Shown one piece after another: positions 51,916 to 64,000 of a stretch of DNA of 64,000 nt. Made by a program: the position numbers and the translations under genes. Within the stretch, counting starts at the first letter, position 1. Every line of letters starts with the position of its first letter. Under the pieces are notes generated by a model. That model did not search any database. It worked only from the letters and a program-made list of their open reading frames with translations, and had not been told where the DNA came from. Source of the stretch: Trochalopteron elliotii (Eukaryota > Chordata > Aves > Passeriformes > Leiothrichidae); NCBI GenBank assembly GCA_024734555.1, contig JANPWX010000247.1, positions 124,001 to 188,000 of the forward strand, given 5' to 3'.

Positions 51916-52902
51916 AGTACATGCATCATTATTCCCATCCTATCTGCAATTTCATCCCAGAATAATAGTAATGCTAGTGTAGCTGCATTTGTGTAGTATT
52001 CAATCCAGCAACAGGTAGAATGAGGGAGAAAATATCGAATTTTGAAAGTCTTGAACAAAACCAAAAGGTTCTGCAAATAATTTCATGTACTCCACCAAAT
52101 TTGACCAATTTCAAAAGCCACTGAGCTTATACAGAAATTTATACAGTATTTTTTAAGACCCAGAAAAGCTTGTATGATATGGGCAACTGTCCCTTTTCAA
52201 TATAACATCTTTCTTACATGTGCAAATTGGTTTACTACCTATATCTAAGGAGCAACTGGTGAAACACTGAGTAAAAAGAATTTCACAACTAGTTATTTAG
52301 CAGAGACTTAATCATTCTTTAGCCAGTCTGTATTTTTTTTTCTTTAAAGCAAATTAGAGTCCCGAGTGCAAAATGGGTATATTGTGACTGTTTCCAGCTG
52401 TAAGAACTCCTTTCAACCTAAGCAATTTGAGATAGTTTTGCTACCTCCTAGACTACATGAAACACAATATTATTTTGTCTTTTCAACTCCCTCTCCAAGA
52501 CAATAGAAAAATAAAACTGAATTGGGTGACCAGGCTTGGTGCTGTTCAGAAGAGAACACTGAAGCAAGTTGACTAATTTCCCATTACCAGTCTGCTGTCT
52601 TGCAGAGAAAGCAGCCCAGCTCCAACCTTTAATTACCTAAGTAGTACTTACTAAACTTAGTTGCCCTAAATATCCACAGATTAAAGCAGTTCTGGAGATC
52701 ATCCCAGATAGTCTTTCCAAGTAAGAACTCCCTCATCACGTGCCATTACTAAACAATCCTGTACAACCAAATAACTATAGTAAACATATATAGTATTGAA
52801 AAACATAACTGATTAGTTGGTGACCTTCAAATCTAAAGTACATATTTTGCACTCAAAAGTCAATTGGCTTAAATAAACCTTCCCCACACTCTCCATGAAA
52901 TT

Positions 52903-52919
52903 AAAAAAAAAAAAAAAAA
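52903..52919 (+). repeat. Poly(A) run, 17 bases
   Basis: This A run is followed by GAAAATCAAAG. No attached retroposon is recognised. Confidence 0.95.
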
Positions 52920-52967
52920 GAAAATCAAAGGGCTTTGAGTCAGGCACAAGCACAGGTTTGTTCGCAC

Positions 52968-52990
52968 ACCTTTTGCAAGCAGCAAAAGGT
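52968..52990. repeat. Inverted repeat, 9-bp arms
   Basis: ACCTTTTGC and GCAAAAGGT are separated by five bases. It is a perfect small palindrome with no associated gene. Confidence 0.9.
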
Positions 52991-55900
52991 CCTCATATTA
53001 CTCCTGGTAGGGCAAGAGTGCTGGCATTTTACACAGTCCCTCTCACAGCAGGCCCAAAAAGCATTCCCCAGTGGTAGAAACATCACCACAGCAGAGACCT
53101 GCAACCTCCCTAGTCACAATTCATCTCCATTCTCTGTGGAGAGCAGTTGGCCCAAAGATGGGTCAGCCAGGAATGTACTCACCCCCTTTTAGGGAGCAAC
53201 TAAAAGGATCTATACATTCCAAGGCTTCTCTCCCTCTAGGTGGAAGACATGAAGAAATCACAAGTGCTCTGCAGTGTAGCATTGAGCTACCAGTTTTAAC
53301 TAGCTGGGAAGTGCTAATGCTTTACTTACTGTGAAAAATTGTATCTCTCATTTTAATAAGCACAATAAAAGAGTCAAATCATGAGCTGATCAGGAAGGGA
53401 TGCTCAGGCAGCAGCAACAGCACCAGGCCCAATGAACTTAATACGGCTACAATTTATGATTATGTTGGGGAGGAAAATGGAGCTTAGCTACTGACCTTCT
53501 CTGCAGACTTTGGGTAAGTCACTTTGTCTTTTTTCAGTCTTCTCTTCCTTTCCCTTGTTCATTTTCATTAGGCACTCCTAGGGACTGCCACGGCATCTCA
53601 TAACAAGGACAAACACTATAGCTCTAGAGGAATCTCCGACCCTCAACTAGCCAAACATCACTGAAACAGGACTAATTAATATGCTAGCTTTTTCTCTGTC
53701 TAGCCAATTCTGGCTGGCCAATTTCTCAGAGCGCCGTGGTACTCATGGCTCAAGAAGTGAGACTCAAGAAAAGAGAGAGTGATAGTATTCCAGATAGTTT
53801 CTTTCACCTTCTGCTCTGGAAGCCTCTTTATAGAAATAACAAAAAAAGATAAATGGACATTGGAAACATCTCAAAGTGTCAGTGCAGGTAAAGGAAGCAG
53901 ACAAAGGATAGCAGCAATAGGAAAGAGCAAGCCTTGCAAAAGGCTTCAGAAGGTACGAAAAAGCCTTACAATTTTAGGCAACAGCAGTCAAAGATCCTAC
54001 GGACAGATTTAAAAAGAGGTAACATAATCAAATAAAGACTGCAACCTTTACAGAGGCATGAAAAGTAAAGGGAGAAAATTCTTAGAATTCAAAGAACTAA
54101 ACCAGAAACATCATCTCACCATCCAGCACTAAATCTGTAGGGCAGAGCCTCAGCTGCTGTAAACTGTCATGGTTGTATTGATGGTGGAGTTAAGGCAGTA
54201 CAGATATGGTCCCTGAGGCTCTAAACAACTGCCTCTCTCAAAGAGTCAGTTTTGGTCTAGGAGCTCACAAAACTCAAAGCACAAGCTGATTCACAGTAAA
54301 TAGGGGGAGTGGGTAATAAATCTATTTTCCACATTTCAGTCAATTTAAACTTCTAAATATAAATTTCATTCAGAAATTCCATTCCAGAAGTTTAAATGTT
54401 TCCCACCATCTGTGAATACCTTACATCTTGCTATTAAAAGATTTAAATACCTTTGAATAGCAATAGATTCAATCATATTGCCCTCAACCCACTAAACAAC
54501 TGAATGCATCATATGCAGGGGAAAAGTAATTCATCAGGTTTAGGCTATCCGAGAATTTTCCAGCAAGCCTGTATGTATGGAAACTGAACAGGCAGAGTCT
54601 AAATTATCGTCTTCTTGCTTGCAGGAAGGCACATTTATTTATCACTGCTCCTCACTATGGGTGGATAATGTCACCCTCAGCACCATTAATGCAGCACCTG
54701 TCATTAACATTAAACCATTAATCTCATGTTGAAAAAAAATAAACAATTGGCTGACAACACACACATGGTAACCTGCATTCCATCTGAAGTGTTTGCTCTG
54801 CTATACTTCAATTTACAGAGTTCCAGCAGGAATTAATATGACTCAGTTTCTAAGGCTATTGAAATTTCTACTGGAATGCCTTCAATGTCTGTCAACTTCA
54901 AAGAATAAAGAAAACCACCACTCTTTATTGCATGAAAGTCTTGCCTCCCTGTAGAACAGGAATGATGCCAGTTGAATTGTCAGCAGGTTCATGCAGTATT
55001 TTCAGCCTGCTAGGTGGGCAACCGCATCTATTCTGTAAAATGTCATTGGCATAATGAATGCAGAACTAAATACATATAATAAAATTTTGTAACTTCAGAA
55101 AAAAAACAATAAGGGTTCTTATCAGAAATATTAGCAGAACAAAGTTTAGAACTAATTTACTGTAATGAAATTCTAGATTTCTTGCCCAACCAAAACCAAA
55201 CTTCTCTTTACATTTTGATTTTTTCGCTTTCTTCTATCACTTTCTCTGCTTACTACTTCCCAGGTCCTACCTCTTCGCCTTCCAATTCCCAAGATTCTCC
55301 CATGGTTCACCATCCAAATTCAATCTCCCTTCACTCACATGTCTCTTTCATCTATCCTCCAACTCCAGGATGCCTGACAGAATAATCTCAGTCTTTCTAC
55401 CACACAGTTCCAATCCCCAAATTTCTCTATCCCTCTTGCACCTTCTGGTGACCATCTTCTATCTCCAGGTGCTTTTCACAATCTACTTCCCTACAGCCCA
55501 GTTCTGCACTTGTAGAGTCTGAATCCTCCACACTGGTGGTCCAAGTTAGACTGATGAAACACCGAGAGCACAGAGATGAGAAATGAATCCAGCATTTTAG
55601 CATCTGTCAAGCAACCCAAAATCTCATAAAGACTGTGCTAGGCCAACCCCTGAAGTATGGATTAATGCTCACAGGCTGATTTACAAGGCTTTTCAACCAA
55701 TTTCCTACAACAGTACAGTCAGGTCTGGTAACAACTGCACGTGATACATGGCAAGACAGCAGTGCTTTCAAGTCTCAGCTGCAGTACAAGGTGACACAGA
55801 AATCAAAATTGCCATGGATGAGGATAGCTACATTTAAACACAGTTTTTATACCAACAGCACCATTTTCTAAGTGGACCATGGAGCACATATCTACAAAAT

Positions 55901-56095
55901 GGTCTATCTCCCCAGTCATACTAAAGAAGAACATATCCAAATACATACACATTATCCCCCACTGAAGTTGAGTCAGTCAGCAATACCATGGAGAGCTGCA
56001 TGTCCAAGTCTTACTAACTTTGATTTTGAAATCCCTATTTCAGGATTTCAAATATGTCCTGAATGAAATGTAACTAATTTGATTTCCATACCACA

Positions 56096-56165
56096 TCACA
56101 GTATAACTCAGGTTGGCTGGAACTTCAGGAGGTCATACTAGTTCAAACATCGTTTTTCCAGGAGC
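56096..56165 (-). mobile_element. Short degraded CR1 3'-end fragment, antisense
   Basis: The + strand shows ATCACAGTATAACTCAGG, TTGGCTGGAACTTCAGG and AGGTCATACTAGTTCAA. These correspond to the reverse complement of the CR1 3' terminus with several substitutions. About 70 bases are recognisable. Confidence 0.65.
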
Positions 56166-57004
56166 CTAAATCAAAACTGGATTTGATTCTCACGTATTTC
56201 TTCTCTGGCCTCAGGCCAACAATTTACACAGCTGCTCTCTGCCTGAGTTGTCTGCAGTTACAGAAAAAGAAATGTTGCACTACTACTGCATTAGTATCTG
56301 AGGAATGCTTAGCTAACGTGGTTTGAAATACAGGCAAATCAGGTATCTAAATAGTAGAGCTGGGCTAATACAGGAAACCTGAAATCTTAGTCTAGCACTC
56401 CAGAGTATTCAACCTGGTTATTTCAAGTATGAACCTGTGTCCACAGACATTAAATTTAGTTCTGAAGTGTCTACATTTCAAAAATTTGGATTTTTGTTTC
56501 AGGCCTGCCTCTTGGTTTCAAAGCAAAGACTTAGCTAGTAAAAGTCTTCATCCACAGTGTGCTTCAACTGGACCCAAGCCAACTGTAAATAAATCTGAGT
56601 CATATAAAATAAAGATTATATTAAGTAATATTTTTTACTGTGTTTAAGCATATACAGTAGCCTAAGAAAATACTATTTAATATGTTTCATTTGCCTTTGT
56701 TTACTACATCTCTACATGGCATTTTAGTCAGACCTTAATTTACCGTGTGTTAAACTGCTGCCAGCAAACTTGACCTCTAGACCTGGCAAAATGGATAAAT
56801 TACCCTGGAGTTCATTTATGTACTCAGCTCTCCAGGGGATGCTACTGGCAGGTTGAGTCAAAGCACAGAGAGATGCTTGTCTCATTTCTTTCTAGGATTT
56901 TGGATGCCAGATTTAATACGCTGCTAGAAAATTAACAGCTCAGAAAGAAGGATGTTTATTTTTCAAATTCTATGATCAGTCAAAGCAGATTTCCTACACT
57001 GGTT

Positions 57005-57077
57005 CACAAAAAAACCCAGAAACAAACAAAACAATAAACAAACAAACCAAGAAAAAAAAACCAACACAAAGAAAAAC
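57005..57077 (+). repeat. A-rich low-complexity tract
   Basis: ACAAA-type units and short A runs with almost no T, similar in style to the tract at 27.9 kb but shorter. Confidence 0.85.
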
Positions 57078-57492
57078 CACTCTTCCCAACTAACTTCAAC
57101 TACACCTACCTGCATAACCATTTAATACTCACACTCAAAGGCCATGCAAAGACGTCAGAAGTTCAACCTCAACCTAGGTGTGAATTCTGATTTAGGAGAC
57201 CTTGGCAGTCACATAAGAAAAACTTGTGATAAAATGTTTGTCAAAGTCATGTTAAATTGTCACACACCTATCTTCCCCAGAATCAGAAGTCATACAAGAG
57301 GGATCACAATCAATAAAGTTTACCACTCAGCATCTACAGGGACAAGAGGGAATCTGGAGTCACTGAGTGAGGAAGAATAACCCAAAGCAAACCCAAAACA
57401 AATAAAACTCCACCAGCGTATGACAAGTGGCTACAGAAATAAGCTACATGCTTGCTAATTAGTAACTCTTTGAACTACATAAATAAATGCAC

Positions 57493-57533
57493 ATTCACAG
57501 GACACTGCACCTATATGTGCAGTGAATGTGAAT
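57493..57533. repeat. Imperfect hairpin, 15 paired bases
   Basis: ATTCACA-GGA-CACTGCAC and GTGCAGTG-AA-TGTGAAT are complementary apart from a 3/2-base internal loop, around a CTATAT hexaloop. It is shorter than a typical microRNA precursor stem. No other function is indicated. Confidence 0.85.
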
Positions 57534-60500
57534 ACCATATGCGTAAAGCGACTAAAACTTTTTCTTAAACCTTTCTTCATTTTAATTTCCTTTTAGACCG
57601 ACATGAAAATAGAATGTTTATGGCTGATAACTTTCCTGGGGCATAACACGTTGGAGTAACTAAATATTTTAAATCTATCTGCATGCACTATCAATAAATC
57701 TATCATACTAAAATAGTTTCGCATATTCTAAGCATCAAGACAGAGAGGAAGCCCAATTAATATGCACATGCAAATTAGGAAATTTGCAAATAACAGAACA
57801 CAATAATTTTCTGTAGTGTCTCAATGAGATCATGGTCCTTCTGTGCTAGGTATTGTATGAATGCATAGTAAGAGCACATGCAGGTCATGCTGAGCTTACT
57901 AATTTAGGCTGTTCATGAAACAAAGGTTTACAGTGAAATTATTAATACCACATCCTTAAAAGTGGAGGTCTAAGGCATTTATCCCTGCCACAAAATGGAA
58001 GTTTGATCAAGGGAAGATCACGAGCACATGGTTTAAAAGAAACATATTATCACATCATTTAAAGAAAATTCACATCAGCAAAAAATTACATATTCCACCA
58101 GCATTTATTATTCTAAGTTTATTATCTTATATATTAAGGTGTCTAAAATTATTAAGGAAAAAAAAGATACATCAATCCAGCATGTGAAGAAATATGCATT
58201 TAAATAAGCACTGTGTTTGTTAAATACAGCTAATGGAAATCAGTAATTCCTATAGTGTCTTTACTACAAGTGTTCAGGAAATAACATTTTCTGTCCCTTT
58301 GGAAAATTCCTTGGAAGAGTCAGTCTGGACTTTTCTAGTCATCATCAGTTTTTATAGAAAAAGAAATAACAGGTTCTTGTTCTCTCTATGGTACACTAGC
58401 AAAACTGTCTCAGACTTCTATAGTTTCTCTACAATGCATCACATCTCACATAAGTTCCCAAGGTTATAACTAACAGTGTAAAATATACACAGACTTAATG
58501 ACTTTGATCCTGACTCAAAACTCACTTATGCTACTGGGAAACACACTTTACTGTAGAGGACTGATTCTTTCTCACTGCAGGAACAGAAAGCATTGCTACA
58601 ACATGTCTTTTAATGCTAAACTAAAAATGCATCATGGGTCAGGAAGAAATGCTAACTCTGTCTTTCTCCCAGTCCATAATTCATCTTTACCCACTAATAA
58701 CAATGGGAGGAACATGCTCGAACCAAATCACCACCTGTTTAAAATCAGTGTAGCTCATGAACTGGCCATGGTTGACAAATCACAGGCAAGAAAATCCCAC
58801 TGCCTGTTTCAGGGCCCCTCCCTGACTAGTGTCAGAAGACAATGGAAATATATTCCCACCTAATTCACAGGAAAAAAAAGTTCTATCCATATAAAGGGAT
58901 TACTTGAAAATATTCACAACAGCAAAAAGTCTGGATCAGTTGTTTAACAGGCTGACATGCCCCAGTGGAGGCACATGGTAAGAAACCTCATGACACCCAG
59001 TCACCCCACCTTGTACATGCCCTGGAAACGTTACTTAAGAGTTCTGGAGGACAGGGAGTCACAGGAACATTCTGAAACAAGAGGCAAGCCATTGGAGCAG
59101 AGAAGCTACAAATCAGACTTTCTGGGCAGATGGCACAGCAAGCTGATGGCAGATGGAAGTGAGAGCTTGGATACGGCAAAAAAATCGGTTGCAAACTAAT
59201 GAGGTATGTTAAGATGATAGAGACAACTACTCCTCTTTTCTGATCTCTGCTTTAAGTGAGGGTCAGGTCAACTCCTCCTCCCACGGAAATCTACCCTCAA
59301 TACCAAATAAATATAAGATTCATAATTCAAAAGTCCCAGGTTCACATGAAATTTCTGAAGTCCAGAGCCTTCTACATACAATCTTTAAGCCCTCTAACCT
59401 CCAGGACAATATAAAGACCATACCTTATCACAGCAGAGAAGCTTCCAACAATGGAGAAGTTTAAACCAGGAACGATCTTTAATAGAAAGATGCGACAGAA
59501 CGCATTAATTGTGGTGAGGATTTGGTCTCAGTCCAGACTAGAACTGAAGTTGGCTTGATGCTCCCAAGGCTCCACCTCCTTTCTGCGGCTGACCTACAGT
59601 ACCTTTGCTGCTATGGGATAGAGACAACCTATAGCTCTTCATGATTGCAGAATATTACTATCAGAAAAAATGTGGACCACCTCTTAAGACATTCATGATT
59701 ACCAGTCCTCTGATACAAAAACCCCAACTTTTCTTCTCTCGTTACATACACACACATACATGTATTTCCTTGCTCTCTTTCAGAGCCCCCTGGTTCTTTT
59801 TCAAAGCAGCACTGCTAAGACTTTATAATTTTTTCTCTTCTGATAAAATGTCCCAGAAACATTATCAATGTTTCAAGAAGTACACAATACAAAATTATCT
59901 ACTTCAGCAAATGGGACTAATCTCAAACAGTGTAGACTATGTGAGCTTCTAGAAGATAGCAACTCTCACAAGCTTCTAACATTACTCCTAGAAGATTACG
60001 GACTTTTTATACCAAGATATACTACAAAGGGTGAGCCTTTCTTGCCAGTGTCATGAAATGCAGGGATCTCATGGTCTTATAAACTTCCATAGCTGCCATT
60101 TCAAACAGTGGGGATTTTTTTTTTTACTTACACATAAGAAACTCGAGTGAAGTGGTAAATATATCAACTTCATTGAAAGCCTTTGGAAAAAGGGAGGTAA
60201 AGCTGCAGACTTGTGTGGGAAGCTAATGAAAAGGGAGCACAGCAATGACACAAGGGACTAACAGGCTCTCAACAAGAACCTGCTGAAATTCTCGTATCCT
60301 AAACACATATATAAAAGCATCCACATAACAAAAGAAAACTGCTATATACCATACACACAGCCATGCATGTGCACAGCCCCTCGTGCTTAGAGCAGACACA
60401 GAAATGACATAGGTAGGAATAAGTACATCTCATAAAGGAGCTTACAGGGAACCATGCATTCATATCCCAACTGAAAATCCGCACTCTCACCAATCTTCTA

Positions 60501-60685
60501 TGCAATCTCCATCAAGTCCCTTGACCTTTCCTGGGACTTCCCTCTCTGTAGTCATGTGATTACACAAGCTACATTCCCACAGAGATGAGCTGTACGACTT
60601 GCTCCTTTTTCATCGGTGTTCGATCATTGCTACCTTCTCATTACATGACAAATCTCAATCCCTGGCTACCAGACAAGAATGAAAA

Positions 60686-60770
60686 AAAAAAAAATAAACA
60701 GAAGAAAAACAAGTCAACATCCCATACACTAAAAAACAAAACAACAAAAAACAAAGCCAACAAAGAACAC
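60686..60770 (+). repeat. A-rich low-complexity tract
   Basis: A run of about 13 A is followed by AAACA-type units over about 85 bases. Confidence 0.85.
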
Positions 60771-62808
60771 TACCTCAAATCTACAGAAGTTGTTACTGAG
60801 CAATAATAATAATGGGTTCATAAAGACCCATTCCTGCCCCACAAACACTAACTTCAGCTATTTTCAGTGTTCTCTTTATTTGCAGCTTACATCTAGTCAC
60901 TTCTACAGCATCTCAATTCCTCCTTCAGCTGCAGAAGATACACAATGATAAGCAGTACATAACTGCAGAATAACAGGAAGTGATTAAAAATGCTACAACT
61001 GCAATCCTGTGACAGATTTAATCTGTAAATCTGTGTTCTAACTGAAGAAACACTTTTTAAAAGAAAGGCTACTACCATTACTCTGACTAGAAATTATTAA
61101 TTTAATGCAAGTCTTGTGATATTTTTCTTAAAACTTCAGCATCCTGAGGCATATTTGGGCCTCCCTTGTGTCCATCTCTAGTGGTTATAGAGAAAAGTGC
61201 ACCTCAGAGACCTGAATTTCAGAAAGCACATCAAACTGACTCAGCTGTATTTATCTATTCCAATTGTTCTTAAACTAATCTTATGACTTTAGAAGAATAG
61301 AGGAAGTGGAACTATTTGTTTTAAACATATGAAGAAGTCATTATTGCTTCTGGAATTCCAGTTCACATGCAAGCACGTTTTTGCCTTGGTCGCTTTATCA
61401 TATCATTGTGAAAGTTCTCATTCATGCTAAATGGAAGTCTCCATCAGAACTTCAACAGGAATCTTTCTGATCTAGCTTCTATAATTTTGTGGCCTCCATT
61501 GCCTTGACTCCAAGTGTGCTGCCAAGACTGTGCTCAAACATGATCACATCGATGCATCCACATATAAGGAAGAAAATGAAAGAGAGAGGGAAAGAATAGT
61601 ATTTTCTGACTATTCATCAAGAATTCCTATGTGTTTCCAAAAGGCCCTTTTCGTGTTCTTTCTTATTTGTGAACAACTTTGACAGACAAATCAAGATCAT
61701 CATAAGGTTACAGATGCAGAACACAGCAAACCGACCCACAAAGTTCTTAACAAAAGCACGGGGAAGCTCTTGGACATCAAGAGGATTTAGTTAAAGCTTT
61801 TGGACCCACATACTTAGAGCTATGTTCTTCCACTCCTCTCTCAGGAGTATATAAGCACACTAGTGATCCTCAATCTATAATACTGGCACCTCAGTATTAC
61901 AACAAACATGTAAGTGAGAGCAGGAATACTGCTCCAAACTCTCCTAGTGCCTGGGGCTGACAGTATCCTAGAACTCATGCTGACACTGCTGGCGAGAAGG
62001 CACACACTCCATTGCTATCACAGAGTTGATCAAAGAGACACATTAAAAAAAAATAAATCTGAACTTTAAATTAACTTGGCTAGTGCCATTGGCAAAATGT
62101 CTCATCTCCCACACACCATAAACCACAGAGAGGCAAGGAGAGAGAGAAAGGAAATGCACACTGAAAAAACAGATGGGAAGATGAAAGCATTGTGGACTAA
62201 CACTGATACTAAAATGCATCATCTACTCCTGCCCTCAATCGATTCTCTTTGCCTGGCCAAGACAGACATCCTGAAGCAAAATGGATTCCAGGGTTTCCAT
62301 ATCACTTACCTCATCAACCCCCTCCACACAACATAAATTCCTACTCTGAGTACATAGTTTATCACTAAACTAGTAAACCATGATTAACTGTGTAAAGGTA
62401 AGGAACATAAATCACTGAGCTCAGATGTCATCTAAACCATTGCATATTTAGCGACCCATGGTTTTAAGAGGAGCACAACTCTCTTGACTTGTGCAATATA
62501 CACACACCAGTTGGACAGGAATGAATAATCACCAAAGGGACAAAACTACAGAAACTGAATGGTCAGCACTAGTCTCACAATGACCCCAAAACATTCCTTT
62601 ATCTGAACATTACCTTTTGCCTTTGATACATAAAATCATGTCATTATGTATAACACAATAAAGCTTACTTCTACACAGAACAGCCCTGGTTTGTTGGGGT
62701 TTTTTAAGTTTAACTCTGATGTTTACACATCACTGCAGCTTGGTCATGACAAAACTACCCAACAGATCTCAAGAGCTTATAGGACATTACAAAGTTTAAC
62801 CATCTTAC

Positions 62809-62919
62809 CTGGCTCTGTACAGTTCTTCTCTTCATGTGTCCCATTAGGTGATGCCATCAACCTTCTATTCCTCCACATTCCTGATACAATGCTTCTGTCT
62901 GAAACAGCTGACTCTTGGC
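62809..62919 (-). CDS. SLC24A4: NCKX4 exon, extracellular N-terminal segment (111 bp; probably exon 2)
   Basis: The exon opens after TTTAATATAG and closes at GAGCCAG before GTAAGATG. It encodes QESAVSDRSIVSG, then MWRNRRLMASPNGT, then HEEKNCTEP. The WRNR-LM-P-NGT spacing and NCT-P ending match the extracellular segment of NCKX4 just after its cleavable signal region. NGT and NCT are both N-glycosylation sequons, as expected for a lumenal or extracellular stretch. The final G joins the exon at 13483 to give proline-alanine in frame. The first two bases require an upstream exon ending in phase 1, which is not in the window. The acceptor has a modest pyrimidine tract, so the 5' boundary is slightly less certain than the donor. 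Confidence 0.88.
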
Positions 62920-64000
62920 CTATATTAAATAAAAAGACATTATGCCCACTAGCACCAATTTTTTCCTGCATCATCCCAGGTGGACTATGCGTGCCCACTA
63001 ACAAGGAGCATGGACAGACCATCAGAATGCAAATGGGGCAAAATCCAAGGTGTGACTGGAGCATGTGCCAATAGACATTTGCTAGGTGCTCCTGGCTCCA
63101 AAGGGAGCAACTAGGCACCATATCTGAGCTGTTGGCATGTTCCGGCTATCGGAACTATCAGAACATTTGGCTGTGACCCACTGCAGGAAAATATTCTGCA
63201 GCAAGCAAATGCTGAAGCCTGTACCTGTGAAAGTCAACACTTGCAGCTCATATATATGAAACTAGCCCAGCTATGCTGACATGAGCAAAAATCACACTTC
63301 CATTTAGTCATCATGTACTTGCACATATTACATTACTGCTTTCATGAAAAAAATTAAAATGCGTATGGATATGTTCCAGTTACATTTTAGTTTATTCTGA
63401 ACTTTTCACTCTTGGGTATGCTTAATAATATCAAGCTCGTCAAAGAAAATGGAAATCACAGTGAATTCTCATAAGTCTTAAAAAAATAAGAACTTTTTTA
63501 GAAGTCAATGGAGCTTTTGGCAAAACGCATATTCCAGAAGCATTCTCAATGAAACCTGCTAAATAGAGTATAGGAGCCCTTGTGAAATCATGTACCACAT
63601 GCAATTATAATAAAAAAAGAAAGAATAGAACCTCTCAATTAAATCACTTCCACCTCAATCTTATCCATTTCAAATGAACATATTGTAATAACAATAAAAA
63701 TTCTTCCTTGGCCATTTTAGAGTTTATGCTGTCATCACGTAATGCCTGTGTTTTTTTAGTGACTCCTGGAAAAAGAAATCTTGTTTGGAAGTTAGTTTTC
63801 CCAGAGTAAAATATTCTGAACAACAATTGTAAGAAACGTAGACAACAGATGGTCAGTGTTTATGGATAATATGTCCTGTAAATTAGCCAGCTGAAAAAAC
63901 CCTACCTGATGCAGCATACTATCAAAAATTAGGTTATGAGGGATTTAGTTGATAACCCAGGAGATTAAAAACTTTCATTAGTCATGACATTTTTCATGAA
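62920..64000 (-). other. SLC24A4: SLC24A4 upstream intron (partial)
   Basis: This sequence lies upstream of the 111-bp exon on the minus strand. I looked for a first exon with an initiating methionine and a hydrophobic signal segment and found none. There is also no CpG-rich promoter-like stretch. The promoter and first exon should lie beyond base 64000. Confidence 0.75.

Larger units (their letters stand above)
44099..62808 (-). other. SLC24A4: Large SLC24A4 intron, 5' part (18.7 kb)
   Basis: This is intron sequence up to the GTAAGA donor at 62808. It contains poly(A) runs at 49481 and 52903, a minisatellite at 51.8 kb, a pyrimidine-rich stretch at 55.2-55.5 kb, a CR1 remnant at 56.1 kb, A-rich tracts at 57.0 and 60.7 kb, and a hairpin at 57.5 kb. 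No exon with NCKX similarity and no second gene are visible. Confidence 0.8.

Noticed and set aside
57493..57533. MicroRNA gene call
   Set aside because: The paired stem is about 15 bases with no further extension, shorter than a normal precursor. It is kept only as a structural observation.
13484..62808. A nested protein-coding gene in the large intron
   Set aside because: No set of exons with recognisable domains and consistent splice phases was found on either strand. Most open frames are under 100 codons.
1..62919. Assignment to SLC24A3 (NCKX3) instead of SLC24A4
   Set aside because: The ITHGD histidine, [30 protein letters not shown] and the YGKN-VVMVDEI loop block all fit NCKX4. Only the DIFTNKERQQGG block leans toward NCKX3. 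An SLC24A4-like paralogue cannot be fully excluded without a database search.
1..64000. CRISPR array, operon or prokaryotic defence-type system
   Set aside because: There are no regularly spaced identical repeats and no tightly packed genes. Spliced exons and CR1 elements show a vertebrate nuclear genome.

Overview
The window looks like vertebrate nuclear DNA, most likely from a bird. It is AT-rich and intron-dominated. It carries several antisense copies of the CR1 non-LTR retrotransposon, whose 3' end is typical of avian and reptilian genomes. No bacterial-style gene organisation, CRISPR array or recognisable RNA gene is visible. The species cannot be named from this sequence alone.

One protein-coding gene accounts for all the coding sequence I can support. 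It is SLC24A4, encoding the K+-dependent Na+/Ca2+ exchanger NCKX4, on the minus strand and incomplete at both ends. Ten exons were found by joining conserved NCKX peptide blocks to consensus GT-AG splice sites. Every internal exon-exon junction keeps the reading frame. In transcript order the exons are 62919-62809, 13483-13407, 12196-12122, 10224-10140, 8621-8518, 7773-7699, 6713-6688, 5999-5946, 4888-4746 and 136-1 (continuing past base 1). They cover the extracellular N-terminal segment, the N-terminal membrane half including the first ion-binding repeat (alpha-1), and the start of the large cytoplasmic loop. The first exon with the start codon and signal sequence lies beyond base 64000. The rest of the loop, the alpha-2 repeat and the C-terminus lie before base 1.

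Layout: bases 1-13483 hold nine exons separated by introns of about 0.7 to 4.6 kb. Bases 13484-62808 are a single intron of about 49.3 kb, roughly three quarters of the window. Bases 62809-62919 are the upstream exon, and the remainder belongs to the next intron. The large intron contains CR1 fragments (13.1 kb just downstream, 28.6-29.2 kb, 36.3 kb, 42.6-44.1 kb, 56.1 kb), microsatellites, A-rich tracts, a small minisatellite and short tandem duplications. The 42.6-44.1 kb CR1 copy still shows decayed reverse-transcriptase blocks. A rearranged CR1 composite sits at 9.2-9.9 kb in another intron.

The most useful observations are a second in-frame 5' splice site inside the 143-bp exon, predicted to remove 19 residues from the cytoplasmic loop; an isolated 26-bp microexon; and an intact NCKX4 reading frame in what appears to be a toothless lineage, although this gene is required for enamel in mammals. 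I found no evidence for an undescribed multi-gene system here.
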